A DNA stretch of 64,000 nt. Origin: a virus. The position numbers and the translations under genes are program-made. Below the pieces are notes generated by a model that saw only the letters and a list, made by a program, of their open reading frames with translations, was not told where the DNA came from and searched no databases. Position 1 is the first letter of the stretch; each line of letters begins with the position of its first letter. This document shows positions 61,372 to 64,000 of this stretch, one piece after another. The stretch spans positions 1 to 64,000 of the IMG/VR virus record IMGVR_UViG_3300028025_002044. One strand, 5' to 3'.

Positions 61372-61649
61372 TACTTAATCTCCTGTGAGCCGTAGAGTTC
61401 CTGGTACTTTTCTGGGTTGTTTTTTGTCCACTCCAAAAAATAGTCTAAATCTTCCCTAGTCTGGTTGAATAGGTTTTTTGCTGGGTCCATGCCGGTGCGC
61501 AACTTAAGCTCTTCTCTGGCATCTTCGTTTTTAATAACTTCCCACAGAAACTTTAGGTCAGAGTCAGTAGCAGTTTTTAGGTCAATTTCGACATTCTGAG
61601 CCGAAACACCGCTGGTAAGGCGAACACTAATTACCTTGCTTTCAGCCAT
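61371..61649 (-). CDS. Small protein, paralogue of its upstream neighbour
   Basis: A 92-residue protein between the giant gene and a sister gene, coupled to both (TAATG upstream, TAGTG downstream). It shares with the sister an AREELK.R.G.DP.K core (AREELKLRTGMDPAKNLF here) and a later L.YF..W.KN segment. The N-terminus is a beta strand pair (SKVISVRLTSGVSAQNVEI). Function unknown. Close linkage suggests a chaperone, anchor or packaging partner of the giant protein (inference). Confidence 0.65.
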   Translation of the reverse strand: MAESKVISVRLTSGVSAQNVEIDLKTATDSDLKFLWEVIKNEDAREELKLRTGMDPAKNLFNQTREDLDYFLEWTKNNPEKYQELYGSQEIK

Positions 61650-61921
61650 TATTCGTTCGACCCTTCGTCACTAGATTCAACTATAATTTTATCCCGATTT
61701 GCCGAAGTCTGATTTTTCTTCCATCTGGTGTAGAATTTTACATCAGCAGGGGTGTAGTCTTCTACGGCCTTGTACGGGTCAAACCCAATACGATTCTTTA
61801 GTTCTTCCCTAGCCTGAGCTATGTTCATTTTTGCGTATATACGCAGCTCTGCCTCAGAAATCTCAGAAAAGACAACATCGACTACTTTAGACCCGTCCGG
61901 GCCGTCAATAATTATTTGCAT
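61649..61921 (-). CDS. Small protein, paralogue of its downstream neighbour
   Basis: A 90-residue protein with the same plan as the next gene: beta start (IIIDGPDGSKVVDVVF), helix, AREELKNRIGFDPYKAVE, then DVKFYTRWKKNQTS and an acidic end. The pair probably arose by duplication. No outside family is recognised. Preceded by AAAGGAT. Confidence 0.65.
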   Translation of the reverse strand: MQIIIDGPDGSKVVDVVFSEISEAELRIYAKMNIAQAREELKNRIGFDPYKAVEDYTPADVKFYTRWKKNQTSANRDKIIVESSDEGSNE

Positions 61922-61949
61922 AGGTATCCTTTGTGTAAGCAGATACAGC

Positions 61950-62081
61950 TTACTGGGCGATTTCTGACTTGTCTAGTTCTAAATCATAATCCTCTGCGTC
62001 GTCTGCATTAGGAGAGGCAATTCCCAACCAATACTCTGGGTCGGTTTCTGGGTCGAAGTTATCAGGGTTGTAGCGGTCCAT
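61950..62081 (-). CDS. 43-residue acidic protein
   Basis: A short frame of 43 codons with AGGAG five bases before the ATG. The product is strongly acidic (MDRYNPDNFDPETDPEYWLG, then ADDAEDYDLELDKSE). It lies between the ArdC terminator and the paralogue pair, and is the first gene after that terminator. Function unknown; an acidic mini-protein such as this could be a DNA mimic or an adaptor, but that is speculation. Confidence 0.6.
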   Translation of the reverse strand: MDRYNPDNFDPETDPEYWLGIASPNADDAEDYDLELDKSEIAQ

Positions 62082-62133
62082 AGCGTCTCCTGTCAAAAGT
62101 AATCCTTTATAGTATAGCAAGGAATGTTAAATT

Positions 62134-62162
62134 TGATAAAAGTAAAGCCCCCTTTCGGGGGC
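62134..62162 (-). terminator. Terminator after the ArdC gene, possibly bidirectional
   Basis: A 6-bp GC stem (GCCCCC/GGGGGC) with a 4-base loop is followed on the minus strand by CTTTACTTTTA. On the plus strand a T-rich run (CTTTTTTGTTTT) also follows, so it could work both ways. It separates ArdC from the small genes and the giant gene, which implies a promoter in 62082-62133; that stretch contains TATACTATAA on the minus strand. Confidence 0.75.
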
Positions 62163-62176
62163 CTCACTTTTTTGTT

Positions 62177-63991
62177 TTATGCAGGAGTTATGGTCGCATC
62201 TCCATCTAGATTTTTCTTTAGCTCGGATAGAATTCTCATTCTGTCTCCAAGGCCGGTCTCACCGCTTAGGGTTACGAACCAGTACTTGTTCCTTCCGTGG
62301 AAGATGAAACTAAATGGACGCTTCTTACCTTCCGGTACAATTCCCGTACCCTTGATAATTTCTTTGTTGGCTGCGGTGTTACCCATAAGGATTACGCTCT
62401 CACCTTCGATGCGATAGTTAACGCCCTTGCCAAGTCCGCCAGAAGTTCCGTCTTCGCCAGTAATCTCGCCCTGAGGCATTTCAATAGCTTCTACGGTCTT
62501 AGCTTCGGTTTCTTCGTTCAGGTCAACCATGCCATCGACAGATGCCCAGTATCCACCAAGAATGTGCTCTACAGCCTTGCTAGCTAGCGATGCAGCCTCG
62601 TGAAGAGCGTTAGGGTCGCCCTTTAGCCACTCAGCCCATGACTGAACATAAGCAGCAACGTTCTCAATTGAGGTGTTGACGTTCATCATCTGAGCAAGAA
62701 TTGCAGAGCCAATCTCAGCGATAAGCTCCTCACGAGCACGGACATCCTTGTGGGTGCCGTAGTTGGCTAGTAAGTCCTTGCGGTCTAGACGGTTCTGGTG
62801 TCCGGTGCTGTGGGTGAGCTCGTGGAACAACGTGTCTAGGTGCTCTTCAGTGCTGCCGAACTGGTTTCTTAGAGGCAGTCTAATGACGTCCTCTGTAGGG
62901 CTCCAGTAAGCACTGTCCTGAGGGATGTACTCGATTGCAGGCTTGTCGGTGTAGCTATCAAGAACAATGCCTTCAACCTCAGAGATTGCAGGCGGGTCCT
63001 TGCGAACAAGCTGAGGAAGCTCTATGCCTTGGATTTCGTCTTCGTTGTAAACGATGTCTAGGCCCATCTTGGCAAACTTCTTAGTGACCGTTCTGGTCTC
63101 TGTCTTAGTCTTGTCAGGGTTGTCTGGGTCCGGAACCTGTACTTGCTCTTCCTTGTCGTACTTCTTGGTCGACACGAAAGTAATAATTACGCCAGGGTCC
63201 TTACCATCTTCACGCTTGTTGACGTAACCGCCAAGCTTGCTGATGGCGTTCTTGGTGTACCACCTGGTCCCCTGGTACTCGCGGTTCATACCGACTGCCA
63301 TAAGAGCTAGCAGGTTCAATCCTCGGTAGACGCGTCCGGTAGCACCCGAAGTAGGCAAGAAGCCTCCTTCTCCGGTCCAAGGCTTCTTCCAAGGAATAAT
63401 TCCCTTCTCCATGGCCTCGAGAATGCTGGCAACAACCGTGCTAACAACTTCCTGGTTGCTCTTGTTGACGCTCTTGATTTCTTCAGTCAAGTCAACCTTG
63501 ATAGGGTTTTCGTCCGAGCCTAGCTCGCCTGGCTTAGGAGTTACTGCCTGGTTGTCATCAATGTTGTCGGCCGCATCGAATGCCATAAGCATAAGGTTTT
63601 CGGTCTGAGTGCCATCTGACTCGCCTAAGCGTAGAGACAGTTCTTCAATCTTGGCTCGTAGCCCTAGAATCATGCTTCTATTCTTACCTGCTGAACCACC
63701 AAGAGAACCGGTCGGAGAGCGTAGCGCCCATCTCTCAGCGTAGGTTAGAAGTTTAGGGTCTAGGTTTCCGCTGAGCAACTGCTGAAGTGCTTCTTTAGCT
63801 GTAGCGAGATTACTCTGGTCTATCTTTTTAAAGTAATCCGGGTCAGCTTGGATATCAGCAATTTGCTGCTCTAGTGAAGAAATCTGTCTCTCCAACTCCT
63901 CATCGGGGAGGTAGGCAACTTCTCTATCAGCCGGCTTCCGAGAGAGTTCTCTCTTAGCTTCGTCAATAGACTTCTCAATGTTGGCAATCAT
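62177..63991 (-). CDS. ArdC-type antirestriction protein (5' end probably outside window)
   Basis: At least 604 residues; the frame stays open to the edge (codons AAC GAG CAA precede the first ATG) and no ribosome site is seen, so it is probably partial. After a helical start and a NLMLMAFDA motif (from 133) comes the ArdC N-terminal ssDNA-binding domain: VVASILEAMEKGIIPWKKPW, SGATGRVYRGLNLLAL, QGTRWYTKNAISKLGG. The zincin follows: DTLFHELTHSTGHQNRL, with a later EELIAEIGSAILAQ. The last ~95 residues are an LGKGVNYRI module also found twice in the giant protein. ArdC protects incoming DNA from restriction. Confidence 0.9.
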   Translation of the reverse strand: MIANIEKSIDEAKRELSRKPADREVAYLPDEELERQISSLEQQIADIQADPDYFKKIDQSNLATAKEALQQLLSGNLDPKLLTYAERWALRSPTGSLGGSAGKNRSMILGLRAKIEELSLRLGESDGTQTENLMLMAFDAADNIDDNQAVTPKPGELGSDENPIKVDLTEEIKSVNKSNQEVVSTVVASILEAMEKGIIPWKKPWTGEGGFLPTSGATGRVYRGLNLLALMAVGMNREYQGTRWYTKNAISKLGGYVNKREDGKDPGVIITFVSTKKYDKEEQVQVPDPDNPDKTKTETRTVTKKFAKMGLDIVYNEDEIQGIELPQLVRKDPPAISEVEGIVLDSYTDKPAIEYIPQDSAYWSPTEDVIRLPLRNQFGSTEEHLDTLFHELTHSTGHQNRLDRKDLLANYGTHKDVRAREELIAEIGSAILAQMMNVNTSIENVAAYVQSWAEWLKGDPNALHEAASLASKAVEHILGGYWASVDGMVDLNEETEAKTVEAIEMPQGEITGEDGTSGGLGKGVNYRIEGESVILMGNTAANKEIIKGTGIVPEGKKRPFSFIFHGRNKYWFVTLSGETGLGDRMRILSELKKNLDGDATITPA

Positions 63992-64000
63992 TTGCTCGTT

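Noticed and set aside
1-64000. tRNA, rRNA, CRISPR array, insertion sequence or attachment site
   Set aside because: None recognised by eye on either strand. A tRNA scan was not possible, so a divergent tRNA could have been missed.

Overview
The window is about 64 kb of a tailed (long-tailed, siphovirus-like) bacteriophage genome, cut at both ends. An actinobacterial host is likely: the phage carries a WhiB-family iron-sulfur regulator, and its capsid protease, capsid and tail proteins are built like those of actinobacteriophages. Base composition is moderate to AT-rich between genes, so a lower-GC (for example freshwater) actinobacterium is plausible, but that is inference. No integrase, repressor, tRNA gene or CRISPR array was recognised. 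The large terminase and portal genes are not in the window and probably lie beyond the right edge.

Layout. Almost everything is on the minus strand, so it reads from right to left. (1) 64000-61370: an ArdC-type antirestriction protein, then three small genes, two of which are tandem paralogues. (2) 61371-47224: one 14.1-kb gene encoding a 4,715-residue protein with a DEDDh exonuclease, two HEYGH zinc-peptidase domains, an ADP-ribosyltransferase, a ParB-like domain, a Pif1-like helicase and a C-terminal GNAT-like domain. This is the architecture of a phage 'polyvalent protein', thought to be packaged and injected with the DNA. (3) 47137-34975: head and connector genes: a 1,540-residue prohead-protease polyprotein, a capsid protein with built-in scaffold, structural proteins, adaptors, and a tail-assembly chaperone pair probably joined by a -1 frameshift. 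(4) 34955-18280: tape measure, Dit-like protein, a huge tail hub-like protein and two fibre or adhesin proteins. (5) 18280-8927: small genes and the replication/recombination module: family A polymerase, RuvC-like nuclease, SNF2 helicase, Fe-S PD-(D/E)XK nuclease, Sak4-like ATPase, SSB-like protein, then a glycosyltransferase-like gene. (6) 8858-7975: a two-gene unit with WhiB. (7) 3896-8048: the only plus-strand island, with a holin-like protein, a helix-turn-helix-like protein, a metallophosphoesterase, a TagD-like cytidylyltransferase and two glycosyltransferases. (8) 3719-50: primase-helicase, another glycosyltransferase and a tiny zinc-binding protein.

How it may work together. The primase-helicase, polymerase, SSB, Sak4-like ATPase, nuclease and RuvC-like protein form a self-contained replication and recombination set. 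The TagD-like enzyme and four glycosyltransferase-like proteins suggest sugar or polyol-phosphate modification of virion, DNA or host surface. The prohead protease probably matures the capsid protein. It may also cut the giant protein and ArdC, because a short hydrophobic-Met motif recurs in the linkers between their domains. One small beta-rich module (HG..xGDxV, resembling the FCCH-like domain) recurs about 15 times across five head and tail proteins. Many genes are translationally coupled by TAATG, ATGA, GTGA or TAGTG overlaps. Four short genes of 33, 54, 44 and 43 codons were found by reading the gaps.
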